A stretch of 32,027 bases of DNA from positions 1 to 32,027 of the forward strand of contig JAJDCM010000068.1 in the NCBI GenBank assembly GCA_029260825.1. Reading direction: 5' to 3'. The notes beneath the pieces were generated by a model that made no database searches, had not been told where the DNA came from, and saw only the letters and a program-made list of their open reading frames with translations. Below are positions 8,659-16,590 of the stretch, in pieces. Each line of letters starts with the position of its first letter. The first letter of the stretch is position 1. The position numbers and the translations under genes are program-made. This DNA comes from Planctomycetota bacterium. GTDB taxonomy: Bacteria; Planctomycetota; JACOTG01; JAJDCM01.

Positions 8659-9195
8659 TCAGGCCCCTGCGGGTTCTTCCGTTTTCGTGGATTCTGGTTC
8701 CACATCTTCGGCCGGAGCGGCGTCAGGGACTGAGTCCACTGCAGCTTCCGGCTCTTCAGGAGCAGGGGGTTCGATCCCGGGTGCTCTGATGATCTTGGCG
8801 TCTTCGGCAGCTTCTTGTTCTGCCTCGATCCGGGCTTTACGCGCAACTGCATCTTCGATGAGTTCGGGGATGCGAGTCGCCTTGCCGATCTTGTCGCGAA
8901 GATAGTAAAGTTTACTTCGTCGGACTTTCCCTCGTTTCCGCACGGATACGGCCACAACCGTATGGGCGTGGAGAGGGAAGGTTCTTTCGACACCCTCACC
9001 CTGGACGATCCGGCGAACCGTGAAGGTTTCGCGAATCCCGCCACCTTTTCTTCGAATCACGGTTCCGATGAAAGGTTGCAATCGCTCCTTTTCACCCTCC
9101 TTGATTCGAACTTTTACTTCAACAGTATCTCCTACCCTGAAGGGTGGGAGTGACTGCCGCATGTATCTCTTTTCGACTTGTTGAACGATGTCCAT
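8659..9195 (-). CDS. rplS: Large-subunit ribosomal protein bL19 with a long acidic tail
   Basis: Residues 1 to about 118 are canonical bL19: FRVGDTVEVKVRIKEGEKER, FIGTVIRRKGGGIRETFTVRRI, GVERTFPLHAH, and KVRRSKLYYLRDKIGKATRI. bL19 sits at the 30S-50S interface. Typical bL19 is about 115 residues. Here about 60 extra residues follow: a charged helix (EDAVARKARIEAEQEAAEDA) and then a Pro/Glu/Ala-rich disordered tail. The gene starts 24 bases after trmD, and trmD-rplS is a widely conserved pair. The usual upstream members rpsP and rimM are absent here. Confidence 0.96.
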   Translation of the reverse strand: MDIVQQVEKRYMRQSLPPFRVGDTVEVKVRIKEGEKERLQPFIGTVIRRKGGGIRETFTVRRIVQGEGVERTFPLHAHTVVAVSVRKRGKVRRSKLYYLRDKIGKATRIPELIEDAVARKARIEAEQEAAEDAKIIRAPGIEPPAPEEPEAAVDSVPDAAPAEDVEPESTKTEEPAGA

Positions 9196-9219
9196 TGTCA
9201 GCCTCCGCCCAATTCGGTG

Positions 9220-9942
9220 TTAAACCGTGGGTTCGCTGTTTCGTTCGCCGCCCGAGTCGAAGTCGACCAGGTCGCGGCGTTTCTCATATGTTTTTCGGAA
9301 TGCTTCGTTTTCGCGCCAGTGGCGAATCCGTTCATGATTTCCGGAAAGAAGAACGTCGGGTACGCGACGCCCTTCGAAGTCAAAAGGTCTTGTATATTGA
9401 GGAAAGTCGAGTCGTCCCTCATGAAACGATTCGCTTGCGATAGATTGGTCATTTCCCAGGACCCCGGGAAGGAGGCGCGTGACGGCATCAATGACGACCA
9501 TTGCCGCCAGTTCGCCCCCACTCAAGACATAGTCGCCAACGGAGACTTCTTCGAGGTCGAGGCCCTGGTGCACTCGCTCATCGAACCCCTCGTAGCGTCC
9601 GCACAACAGGAGTAGGTTCTCCTCCTGGGAGAGTTCCTGGGCGAACTCGTCGTTCAACACTCGCCCCTGGGGGGAGAGGATGAGACGGCGTCCCTTCGCG
9701 ATGGAAGGGTGCCGGCCCTCGACATCTCGTAGGGCGGCAAAAACGGGTTCGGGCTTGATGACCATGCCCGGCCCACCCCCATAGGGTCGATCATCAACCT
9801 TATGATGGGGGTCGTTGGAGTAGTCCCGGAGTTGATGGAGACGCACCTGAAGCCGACCTTTTTCTTGGGCGATCTTGAGAATGCTTTCGTTCAGCACTCC
9901 CTCGAACATGGTCGGAAACAATGTGATGACGTCGATTTCCAT
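9220..9942 (-). CDS. trmD: tRNA (guanine37-N1)-methyltransferase TrmD
   Basis: The protein is 240 residues, typical for TrmD. It methylates G37 next to the anticodon using S-adenosylmethionine and so prevents +1 frameshifting. Visible motifs are MEIDVITLFPTMFEG at the start, DDRPYGGGPGMVIKPEPVF, the trefoil-knot segments LSPQGRVLND and LLLCGRYEGFDERV, SVGDYVLSGGELAA, and the C-terminal SGNHERIRHWR. It is the first gene of trmD-rplS-secDF. No strong ribosome site precedes ATG 9942, but the N-terminus matches the family exactly. Confidence 0.96.
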   Translation of the reverse strand: MEIDVITLFPTMFEGVLNESILKIAQEKGRLQVRLHQLRDYSNDPHHKVDDRPYGGGPGMVIKPEPVFAALRDVEGRHPSIAKGRRLILSPQGRVLNDEFAQELSQEENLLLLCGRYEGFDERVHQGLDLEEVSVGDYVLSGGELAAMVVIDAVTRLLPGVLGNDQSIASESFHEGRLDFPQYTRPFDFEGRRVPDVLLSGNHERIRHWRENEAFRKTYEKRRDLVDFDSGGERNSEPTV

Positions 9943-10364
9943 CGGGACGTTTTTCTCGTGTTGCTGCAGTGCAGGAAGCTAAACTGGTGACAATTCCGGG
10001 GAATCGTTGAGAGCTCCTCGAGCTCCTGAAACAACGACGCCTGAATTGAAACCTTTGATACATACGGATTTAGAATTCACCTTCAAGATGGACACACCGG
10101 GAAAAACAGACTTGGCGTGTCCCTGGACCGTCGAAAACCACAGGTTTCCAACCCAACCCCGCTATAGATGACCATCAAGAATTGTATCTTGAGGCCTGAC
10201 AGTGGGTTAGGTAGCGTTCCTGGTAGGATGATCCTCGGCCAGCGGAACTCCTGATACTACATTCGGTTATTTGCAAGTCAAGCTCAACTTCTGACGGGTG
10301 TAACTCGTTTCTTGGGAGGGGGCAACCGGCGATGTGTCTTTGGACCGAGGACGAGGATTCACAC
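9943..10364. other. 420-base spacer between divergent trmD and ribE
   Basis: I see no gene. It should hold the promoters for both directions, but I cannot point to a clear -35/-10 pair. A 9-base inverted repeat with one mismatch (10090-10098 with 10114-10122) flanks an A-rich loop. The stretch before ribE has a GGGAGGGGGCAACCGGCG segment that superficially recalls an FMN riboswitch, but the other conserved helices are missing. Confidence 0.5.
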
Positions 10365-10955
10365 ATGTTTACGGGGATTGTCGAGGCTCAATGTCAGATT
10401 GCTTCCATTCGTTCTACCGCGGACGGAGCCCGGCTTGTGGTGGACCTGGGTTCGCTTGAGGAGCTTCCTTGTGTCTCGGATAGCGTTTGCATTCAAGGAG
10501 TGTGTTTGACCGCAACCCACCTTGAGGGGAGTCGGGTGTCCTTTGACGTGGTGCGGGAGACTCTTTCCAGAACCACTCTGGGCGATTTGCGACCCGGTTC
10601 CAAGGTCAATGTTGAGCTTTCGCTTCGAGTCGGAGATCGAATGGGGGGCCACTTCGTCCTGGGGCACGTTGATGCGGTGGCCACGTTGATCGAGGCGGTG
10701 CGTCAAAAAGACTCTCTCATGATCACGGTCAGGTCTCCGGAGCCACTTCGTCCTCTGATCGCCGAGAAAGGATCGGTGACCCTGGATGGGGTGAGCCTGA
10801 CGGTCGCAAGGCTGAAGCCAGGAGCCTTTCAGGTTGCTCTTGTGCCGTATACGGCAGAGGTCACGACTCTGGGGGCGTTGAGACCAGGCTCCAAGATCAA
10901 TCTGGAAGTGGATGTGCTGGCGCGCTATGTGGGGGCTCGGTTTGGACCAGATTGA
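10365..10955 (+). CDS. ribE: Riboflavin synthase, alpha chain
   Basis: The product is 196 residues from ATG 10365. An earlier in-frame ATG at 10332 would add 11 residues, but the family almost always begins MFTGIVE. Two lumazine-binding repeats are visible: about 1-88 (MFTGIVEAQCQI, CIQGVCLTAT, VVRETLSRTTL) and about 89-185 (GHFVLGHVDAVATL, SVTLDGVSLTV, LVPYTAEVTTLGAL). The homotrimer dismutates two 6,7-dimethyl-8-ribityllumazine molecules to riboflavin. The usual C-terminal helix is short. The gene is isolated from other rib genes. Its stop codon lies inside the first bases of the inverted repeat at 10952. Confidence 0.95.
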   Translation: MFTGIVEAQCQIASIRSTADGARLVVDLGSLEELPCVSDSVCIQGVCLTATHLEGSRVSFDVVRETLSRTTLGDLRPGSKVNVELSLRVGDRMGGHFVLGHVDAVATLIEAVRQKDSLMITVRSPEPLRPLIAEKGSVTLDGVSLTVARLKPGAFQVALVPYTAEVTTLGALRPGSKINLEVDVLARYVGARFGPD

Positions 10956-11126
10956 GGGGGGATGAGTTTGTTCGGGGGGAAAGGGAACCGTTTTCCGGGA
11001 AGGGAGGATGGAGCAGCCAAACTTTGTTTCTCTTATCCGGTTCGACTACGTGAGCATACGTGATCACGCCTAGCGATCTTTACCTTCGGCGCAAAGTTCG
11101 CCTACTCCATCCCCCCCTGGCCGAAT
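10952..11126 (+). repeat. Left arm of the 175-bp inverted repeat
   Basis: The arm begins at TTGAGGGGGGATGAG, which includes the ribE stop codon, and ends at TGGCCGAA. It contains an inverted diverged unit (AACCGTTTTCCGGG, GGATGGAGCAGCC, AACTTTG), a junction with the 10-base palindrome CGTGATCACG (11059-11068), and the first part of forward unit 1. Confidence 0.9.
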
Positions 11127-11196
11127 AACGGTCGTTCCCCCGAGAGAAACCCAAGAGACCCCGTCAACCTCGTCCAGTCTCGCCATCGGGAAAACA

Positions 11197-11237
11197 AGAA
11201 GAGAAGAAGAAGAAGAAGAAGAAGAAGAAGAAGAAGA
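11197..11237 (+). repeat. GAA trinucleotide tract at the end of repeat unit 1
   Basis: About 40 bases of almost pure AAG/GAA triplets with one GAGAAG interruption. A shorter imperfect purine tract (about 11367-11400) ends unit 2 at the same position. Later units keep only GGGGAGAAGATG there. The inverted unit on the right has a C/T-rich equivalent (about 11917-11941). Confidence 0.9.
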
Positions 11238-12010
11238 CGGCTGAACTCGGATCTCTACCTTCGGCGCAAAGTTCGCCTACTCCATCCCCCCCTGGCCGAA
11301 TAACGGTCGTTCCCCCGAGAGAAACCCAAGAGACCCCGTCAACCTCGTCCAGGCTCGCCATCGGGAAGAAAAGAAGAAAAGAAGAGAAGAAGAAGAAGAG
11401 ATTGACGGCTGAGCTCGGATCGTTACCTTCGGAGTAAAGTTCGCCTACTCGATCCTCCCCTGGCCGAATTACGGTCGCCCCCCAAAGAAACCCATGGGTT
11501 GCGTCAATTTCGCGCGGGCTTGCCATCGAGGAGAAGATGAGGTGGCTGGACATTTAGCGTTGCGCCAGGTGCGCCGATTCCATTCCCCGCTGGCTGAAAG
11601 ATGGTCCTTCCCTTCGGAGACGCCCAAGGGGTTGCGTCAATGTCGTACGGGTCTTGCCATCGGGGAGAAGATGAGGTGGCTGGACATTTAGCGTTGCGCC
11701 AGGTGCGCCGATTCCATTCCCCGCTGGCTGAAAGATGGTCCTTCCCTTCGGAGAAGCCCAAGGGGTTGCGTCAATGTCGCACGGGCTTGCCATCGGGGAG
11801 AAGATGCTAGCTGGCCATTTGGGTTGCGCCAGCTCGCTTATTCCATTCCCCGCTGGCTGAAAAAGGATTCATCCCCCCGAGAGAAACCCAAGTCCCCGTG
11901 AACTTCGCTGCTTGCCATCTCTTGTCTTCTCTTCTTGTCTTTCCCGATGGCGAGGATGTGTGAAGTTGACGGGGTATCCGGATGGTTCTTTCGGCGGGAA
12001 ACGACTGTTG

Positions 12011-12185
12011 TTCGGCCACGGGGGGGATGGAGTAGGCGAACTTTGCGCCGAAGATAAAGATCGCTAGGTGTGATCACGTATGCTCACGTTATCGAACCGG
12101 ATAAGAGAAACAAAGTTTGGCTGCTCCATCCTCCCTTCCCGGAAAACGGTCCCCTTTCCCCCCGAACAAACTCATCCCCCCTCAA
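12011..12185 (-). repeat. Right arm of the 175-bp inverted repeat
   Basis: This is the reverse complement of 10952-11126. It ends 23 bases before the mlaD stop codon. Differences from the left arm visible by eye include one at the AAAGGG(A/G)ACCG segment, two in TTCGA(CT/TA)ACG, one beside the TGATCA core, one in CTTTA(C/T)CTTC, and one after the C-run. Confidence 0.9.
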
Positions 12186-12208
12186 CATGACACAAACCGA
12201 GCCCCCCC

Positions 12209-13360
12209 TTAGAAGATTGAAAAGAGTGCGCTCGTGAAGGTATTGATCGGCGCTGTCTCTCTCGCGTCTTCAATCGCTCCCCCCAGGCTCTCGACTGCCG
12301 CCAGAAGTTGGTTGTAGAGTTCCGGGTTCTTGATCAGCTGACCCAGGGTTCCTTCTCCTGTTTGCACTGGCTCAAGAATCCCACGAAGGTCGGCAATTGC
12401 CGCCGATAGATCCTGGCCGATTTTGGGATCATTCACCAGCTGAGCAAGAGTTCCATCTCCTTCATCAAGCTTTCGGGTGAGGCTTGCGATGTGTCCGGCC
12501 GCCTTGGCGATGTCTCGGTACGGACCATCCTCGAAAATGAGCCTGCCGACGGTTCCTTCCCCGGACTTTACCTGCTTGACGATGACTGATAGATCCTGAG
12601 TTGTTGACTTCAGGTCGGCGTACAGAGAGTCATCTTGCAGGATTTTTCCCAGACTTCCTTCGCCTTTTTTCAGCGATGCACTGACCTCGTAGAGGTTGGC
12701 CACGGTGCCCTTGAGGTTCTCCCAGGTTTCTTGATCCTGGGCCAGTCCTCCAATGACTCCACCGCCTTTCAGCATCTGGGTTGAAAGGGTGTCCAGAGAA
12801 GTGAGAAGGCTTCCGAGCTTGTCGGCAACAAGCGGATTCGTGGTCAGCTGGCCCAAAGTGCCACGACCTTCGTTTACTGACTCCACGATATTTCGAATCC
12901 CAAGAATGCTGAGTCGCAAATTCTCTCTGTTGTCCTGGAGGATGGCAGAAAAAGAGCTCACCGCCCCCGGATTGGCTGTTCCCTCAAGGAGCCCCGAAGT
13001 ATCGATCGGATCCTGCTGTAGATCCCCCCGATCAATCTGCACCACCTTACCGCCAAGGAGAGTCGCGTCTTCGACCTGGATGGCATAGTTCGGATGAAGA
13101 GAAACGTCTTTTTCGAGGAGTATCTTCACTTCGACTCTGCCATCGTCGGCGAGTTCGATTTCATGCACCCGGCCAACCTGCAGACCGGAAACCCGAGCGT
13201 TGTCGCCTCGTTGAAGACCGCCAACTCCGTCGAACCGGACGGTGAGGATCTGGTTCCCGAGGTTTAGCCCGGTGAGCACCGTGGTGAAGAACACCAGAAG
13301 AGCCAGAGCACCAAAGAAGAGAAGACCAACCAGAAGCTCGTGGCTTTTTTTCGTCTGCAT
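12209..13360 (-). CDS. mlaD: MCE-domain substrate-binding protein of an Mla-type lipid ABC transporter
   Basis: The product is 383 residues from ATG 13360, which has AAAGGAA 11 bases upstream. A TTG inside the mlaF tail would give 21 more residues. One N-terminal membrane helix (about 8-29) is followed by the MCE domain (about 37-112: LTVRFDGVGGLQRGDNARVSGLQVGRV, then DATLLGGKVVQI). A long C-terminal region (about 140-365) carries five copies of a G-x-G-T-L-G-Q-L-x-x-(N/D) repeat, each followed by a helical segment. MCE proteins form hexameric rings or tubes that carry phospholipid across the periplasm, and the long repeat region suggests an extended helical channel. Last gene of the operon. 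Confidence 0.9.
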   Translation of the reverse strand: MQTKKSHELLVGLLFFGALALLVFFTTVLTGLNLGNQILTVRFDGVGGLQRGDNARVSGLQVGRVHEIELADDGRVEVKILLEKDVSLHPNYAIQVEDATLLGGKVVQIDRGDLQQDPIDTSGLLEGTANPGAVSSFSAILQDNRENLRLSILGIRNIVESVNEGRGTLGQLTTNPLVADKLGSLLTSLDTLSTQMLKGGGVIGGLAQDQETWENLKGTVANLYEVSASLKKGEGSLGKILQDDSLYADLKSTTQDLSVIVKQVKSGEGTVGRLIFEDGPYRDIAKAAGHIASLTRKLDEGDGTLAQLVNDPKIGQDLSAAIADLRGILEPVQTGEGTLGQLIKNPELYNQLLAAVESLGGAIEDARETAPINTFTSALFSIF

Positions 13361-13409
13361 GGGAACCGATTCCTTTCGTTCATCTTCCGTCCGATTTCTT
13401 GCTTTTCGT

Positions 13410-14144
13410 CTATTCTTGTCCAAGACCCGAGCGGATAAAGGCCTGAACCTCGGGATGCGGATGGCTTCGAATCTTGTCAGGAGGCCCGACTGCGATGATT
13501 TCGCCCTGACCGATCATGGCAATCCGGTCGGCGATTCGAAACGCACTCATCAGGTCATGGCTGACCACGACGCTCGTGGCTTCCGCTGACTCTTGCATCT
13601 CCAGGATGAGGTCATCCATGGCATTGCCGGTTACCGGATCCAGACCTGAGGTTGGTTCGTCATACAGGAGGATCTGAGGATGAGTCACGATGGCTCGGGC
13701 TATGCCGACTCGCTTCTTCATGCCGCCGGAAATGTCCGATGGCATCTTGTATCCTTGGCCCTCGAGATGAACCTTGGAGAGGCTTTCGTTCACGCGATCT
13801 TTCACCTCCGGTTCCTTCAGGCTCAGGGTCTCTCGGAGCGGGAGTGCGATATTGTCAAAGACGCTCAGCCAGTTCACAAGAGCGCTGGACTGGAAGACGA
13901 GGCCGATTCGTGACCGTACTTCTTCAAGTTCACTTGCGCTGGCAAGGGAGAGGTTGATTCCGTCGACCGTTACACTTCCCTCATCCGGAAGCATGAGACC
14001 CACCATGTGCTTGAGAGTGACGCTTTTTCCCTGGCCACTTTTTCCAACGATGACCAGGACTTCACCTTGCTTGACGTGGAGCGAGAGGCCGCGAAGAATC
14101 TCGACCTCACCTAGCGTTTTGTGAACGTTCTCAAGACGTATCAT
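13410..14144 (-). CDS. mlaF: ATPase of an Mla-type lipid ABC transporter
   Basis: The protein is 244 residues. Walker A is GKSGQGKS (34-41), the Q-loop glutamine 85 lies in VFQSSAL, the signature is ISGGMKKRVGIAR (138-150), Walker B is ILLYDEP (158-164) with the D-loop SGLD, and the H-loop is His196. The variant signature ISGGM(K)KRV is typical of the MlaF/Ttg2A/MCE family rather than of ordinary importers. It powers lipid movement through MlaE. It lies 44 bases after mlaE and before mlaD. Confidence 0.94.
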   Translation of the reverse strand: MIRLENVHKTLGEVEILRGLSLHVKQGEVLVIVGKSGQGKSVTLKHMVGLMLPDEGSVTVDGINLSLASASELEEVRSRIGLVFQSSALVNWLSVFDNIALPLRETLSLKEPEVKDRVNESLSKVHLEGQGYKMPSDISGGMKKRVGIARAIVTHPQILLYDEPTSGLDPVTGNAMDDLILEMQESAEATSVVVSHDLMSAFRIADRIAMIGQGEIIAVGPPDKIRSHPHPEVQAFIRSGLGQE

Positions 14145-14188
14145 CGAAGAAACCTGCTGTCCTGTTTCATGAGCGGCTTGCCCTCCCG

Positions 14189-14992
14189 TCAGTTTGCTCG
14201 ATAGAAGATAGCGGTCAGTACGTAGCTTGTGACGATGATGAGCAAGAAGGCATTCACGACGCTAAGCCGTGTTGCTCTTCCTACTCCCAAAGCTCCTCCT
14301 CGTGCTCGCAAGCCCTGTCCGCAGCCAATGGCCGCGATCAAAACTCCAAACACGACGGACTTGATGAGCCCGGTGTAGAGGTCCTTGGGAAGGTTGAACA
14401 TTTCATCGAGATCTCGAAGTGCCTCGATCGAAGAATGGAAGTAACGTTGATAACTCACTCCGAGCTGAGTCTTGGCCACAACCGCACCGCCGAGGATGCC
14501 GATCAGGTTGGTCAAGATGGTTATCAGGGGGGTAATTATGGCTACTGCAACCAGCCGCGGCATGACCAGGAACCGTTCAGGTCGGATAGACATGACCTCG
14601 AGGGCATCGATCTCTTCCGAGACCTTCATGGTGGCGAGTTCCGCCGCAATCGCGGACCCCACACAAGCCGCCAGGATGAGACCCGTAATAAAAGGACCCA
14701 TCTCGCGGCACATCACCACCGCGACAAGAGTGCCGATGCTTCCTTCTTGTCCGAGTTTCGCCAGCTCGAGCCCGGTCTGCAGAGAGAAGATCATCCCGGT
14801 GAAGAGCCCGACGACACTGGTTACATGGAGGCTTCTTACTCCATATTGAAACATGAGACCGATAATTACGGAGAACTTGCGAGGAGCTGCCTTTAGCTCC
14901 TTGGTTGCGCGGAGGGTCAGAGTGAGAGTTTCCCCTGCATCGGAGAGGATCCGAATGATCTGGGAACCCGTTGATCGAAGCAGACCGGTCAT
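14189..14992 (-). CDS. mlaE: Permease of an Mla-type lipid ABC transporter
   Basis: The protein is 267 residues with five to six hydrophobic segments and the MlaE/YrbE signature region: GLFTGMIFSLQTGLELAKLG near the start, REMGPFITGLILAACVGSAIAAELATMKVSEEIDALEVM in the middle, and a closing hydrophobic segment ending SYVLTAIFYRAN. It forms the inner-membrane dimer on which MlaF and the MlaD ring assemble. It starts 19 bases after the W-P-F-F lipoprotein gene, so the four genes are almost certainly one transcript. Confidence 0.94.
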   Translation of the reverse strand: MTGLLRSTGSQIIRILSDAGETLTLTLRATKELKAAPRKFSVIIGLMFQYGVRSLHVTSVVGLFTGMIFSLQTGLELAKLGQEGSIGTLVAVVMCREMGPFITGLILAACVGSAIAAELATMKVSEEIDALEVMSIRPERFLVMPRLVAVAIITPLITILTNLIGILGGAVVAKTQLGVSYQRYFHSSIEALRDLDEMFNLPKDLYTGLIKSVVFGVLIAAIGCGQGLRARGGALGVGRATRLSVVNAFLLIIVTSYVLTAIFYRAN

Positions 14993-15011
14993 GCGATCGA
15001 TGTCGCCTTTC

Positions 15012-16466
15012 TCACCACCTCAGGAAGGACGGAAGCCAAAGCAGGCTCAATGCAGTTTCTTCTTCGTCCTTTTCAAGCCGAACAAGGCCCCACAAGAACT
15101 GGGTTACGCTTTTCTCCCGAACGCGATAATAGTCAAACAGGAACGGGATCGTGTAGGAGTCGTAGTCAGGACCATATTCATTTTCTGCAAGACCCAGGTA
15201 GAGCCTTCGAAACCCTGAATTGTCCTCTCGCGTTTCCGATTCGTACAGTTTCCACAGGAATCCATAATCCTCTTCGAAGGGGCCGAGCTTTCGCCACGGA
15301 ATGAGCGACAGATAAGAGAAGTGGGATCCCCCGAAGTTGTCGCGCTCAAATCGAAAGAGAGGCCAGAGTTTTCGGTAGACCTCTTCTTTTCCCGTGTCCA
15401 GCCAGGCCTGGCTCACATCAGCATAGAATGGAACGATGTGAAAAGCGTCCTTGTCGTAAACATCGGTCCTTTCCTTTCGCTGGTAGAAGAAAGGCCAGAG
15501 CCAGAACTTGGACTCGACTTCTTCACTCGAATACGTGCCAAAGAATGGCCAGATCCGAAATCGTCGAAGTTCAGGGCTGTCGACGGATTTGTGAAATGGC
15601 CAGGGAAGATTCCGCTCGACCGTGTTTGCTTTCAGGTCTTCCGACCAGCTAAAGAATGGCCAAGCAACGGCGGTGTGGTTCGCGGTCTCGGATTCCTTCC
15701 GGGCATAGAATGGAAAGAAGTGAAAAAGGGAGGCGGGATCGTCCGTGTGCAGATCACTTTTTTCCCAGTGAAAGAATGGCCAGAGGATGCTCTTTGATTC
15801 GATTCTTCCATCGATCTTGTCGTATCCATAGAACGGGAGGATCCGCAGGCTCTCCTGGCCTCCTCCCGATCCAAACTGGGTGAGGGGCCACAGGATGTGA
15901 GTCGAATTGAAGTCGCCTCTTCGAATTCGCATGTAGAAGGGGAAGGCGTAGAATTCGATTTCATCTCGGGCCAGCAGGTTTCTCATCGTCCCGAAGAAGG
16001 GAAAGAACGCGAAGTAGGTCTCGCCGTCGCCTTCTCGACCGCCGAAAAGGAGAGGTGCAAGGGCCCAATCCGTTTCCGGGCCGTATTGGCCGTTTCTCTG
16101 GATGTGATAGAAGAGTAGAAGAATGGAAAGTCGTTTCTCGGTACCATTCCTCGTATCAAAAATGGCCGCAGGCCAAAGGAATCGGGCATTGTCGATTCGC
16201 CCGCTGTCGAGGGACTCGATATGGAAAAAGGGTCGCACCCCGTAGGTATGGGTTTCGCCCAGACGGTCGGAGTAACCCATAGGGCCCAGAAATCTCTTTT
16301 GTTGGGTGCCATCGGGAAGGGTGACGCTCCGGTAGATCGGGGCGGCATAGACTCCGGGGAGTACGGTGGAGCACCCACAGAGCATCAGCAGCAGCCCCGA
16401 CGTGATGAGGAGGAGCAGCCAGTTCGGGGTTCGGGAGCAGGCTCCGCGGTTCTTTTGATGCTGGAT
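15012..16466 (-). CDS. Large lipoprotein of W-P-F-F/Y repeats, first gene of the Mla operon
   Basis: The first ATG in frame (16385) would start inside an obvious lipoprotein signal: the codons before it read NWLLLLITSGLLL and those after it MLCGC. No ATG, GTG or TTG lies upstream in frame before a stop. The chosen start is ATC 16466-16464, which has GAGG 7 bases upstream and would give MQHQKNRGACSRTPNW as the basic lead; this start is inferred. The mature protein (about 450 residues) is a chain of about twenty 20-25-residue repeats centred on W/F-P-F-F/Y (ILWPFFHW, FHFFPFYAR, VAWPFFSW, WLWPFFYQ), rich in aromatic and charged residues, probably beta-strands. I know no function for it. Its place 19 bases before mlaE suggests an envelope partner of the lipid transporter. 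Confidence 0.8.
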   Translation of the reverse strand: MQHQKNRGACSRTPNWLLLLITSGLLLMLCGCSTVLPGVYAAPIYRSVTLPDGTQQKRFLGPMGYSDRLGETHTYGVRPFFHIESLDSGRIDNARFLWPAAIFDTRNGTEKRLSILLLFYHIQRNGQYGPETDWALAPLLFGGREGDGETYFAFFPFFGTMRNLLARDEIEFYAFPFYMRIRRGDFNSTHILWPLTQFGSGGGQESLRILPFYGYDKIDGRIESKSILWPFFHWEKSDLHTDDPASLFHFFPFYARKESETANHTAVAWPFFSWSEDLKANTVERNLPWPFHKSVDSPELRRFRIWPFFGTYSSEEVESKFWLWPFFYQRKERTDVYDKDAFHIVPFYADVSQAWLDTGKEEVYRKLWPLFRFERDNFGGSHFSYLSLIPWRKLGPFEEDYGFLWKLYESETREDNSGFRRLYLGLAENEYGPDYDSYTIPFLFDYYRVREKSVTQFLWGLVRLEKDEEETALSLLWLPSFLRW

Positions 16467-16590
16467 GGTGATGCCTCGAGTTCCCAGGTCTCAAGGTCCT
16501 ACATTTTCGGTTGTCGGAGGGAACACTCCCGCTCCAGTGCCCGAGTCGGGAGTCTACTCCGGTGTGCACGAAGATCAAGGAGCGCGTTCC

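Larger units (their letters stand above)
10952..12185. repeat. Non-coding array: 175-bp terminal inverted repeats around six direct repeat units
   Basis: The left arm 10952-11126 reappears inverted at 12011-12185 with only about six differences by eye. Weaker inverted homology continues inward to about 11208 and 11930. Inside lie forward units of one family beginning at about 11081, 11256, 11424, 11555, 11689 and 11819, with spacings of 175, 168, 131, 134 and 130. Each unit runs roughly TACCTTCGGCGCAAAG, CTCCATCCCCCC, TGGCCGAA, AACGGTC, AGAAACCC, GTCAA and GCCATCGGG, then a purine-rich tail. Each terminal arm is itself two head-to-head copies of the unit. Spacings are mostly not multiples of three and no frame is preserved, so the open frames here are incidental. 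The array exactly fills the space between the stop codons of convergent ribE and mlaD. Confidence 0.9.

Noticed and set aside
10290..10364. FMN riboswitch before ribE
   Set aside because: Only a short GGGAGGGG...CCGGCG resemblance exists; the other conserved helices of the RFN element are absent.
11164..12077. Several 65-130-codon open frames on both strands within the repeat array, one with a poly-Phe run
   Set aside because: They are products of the direct repeats and the GAA tract. Repeat spacings are mostly not multiples of three, frames are not preserved from unit to unit, and no ribosome sites precede them.
10952..12185. CRISPR array or transposon with a transposase
   Set aside because: The units are 130-175 bp without short conserved repeats and variable spacers, and there is no transposase, integrase or cas-like frame inside or beside the array.
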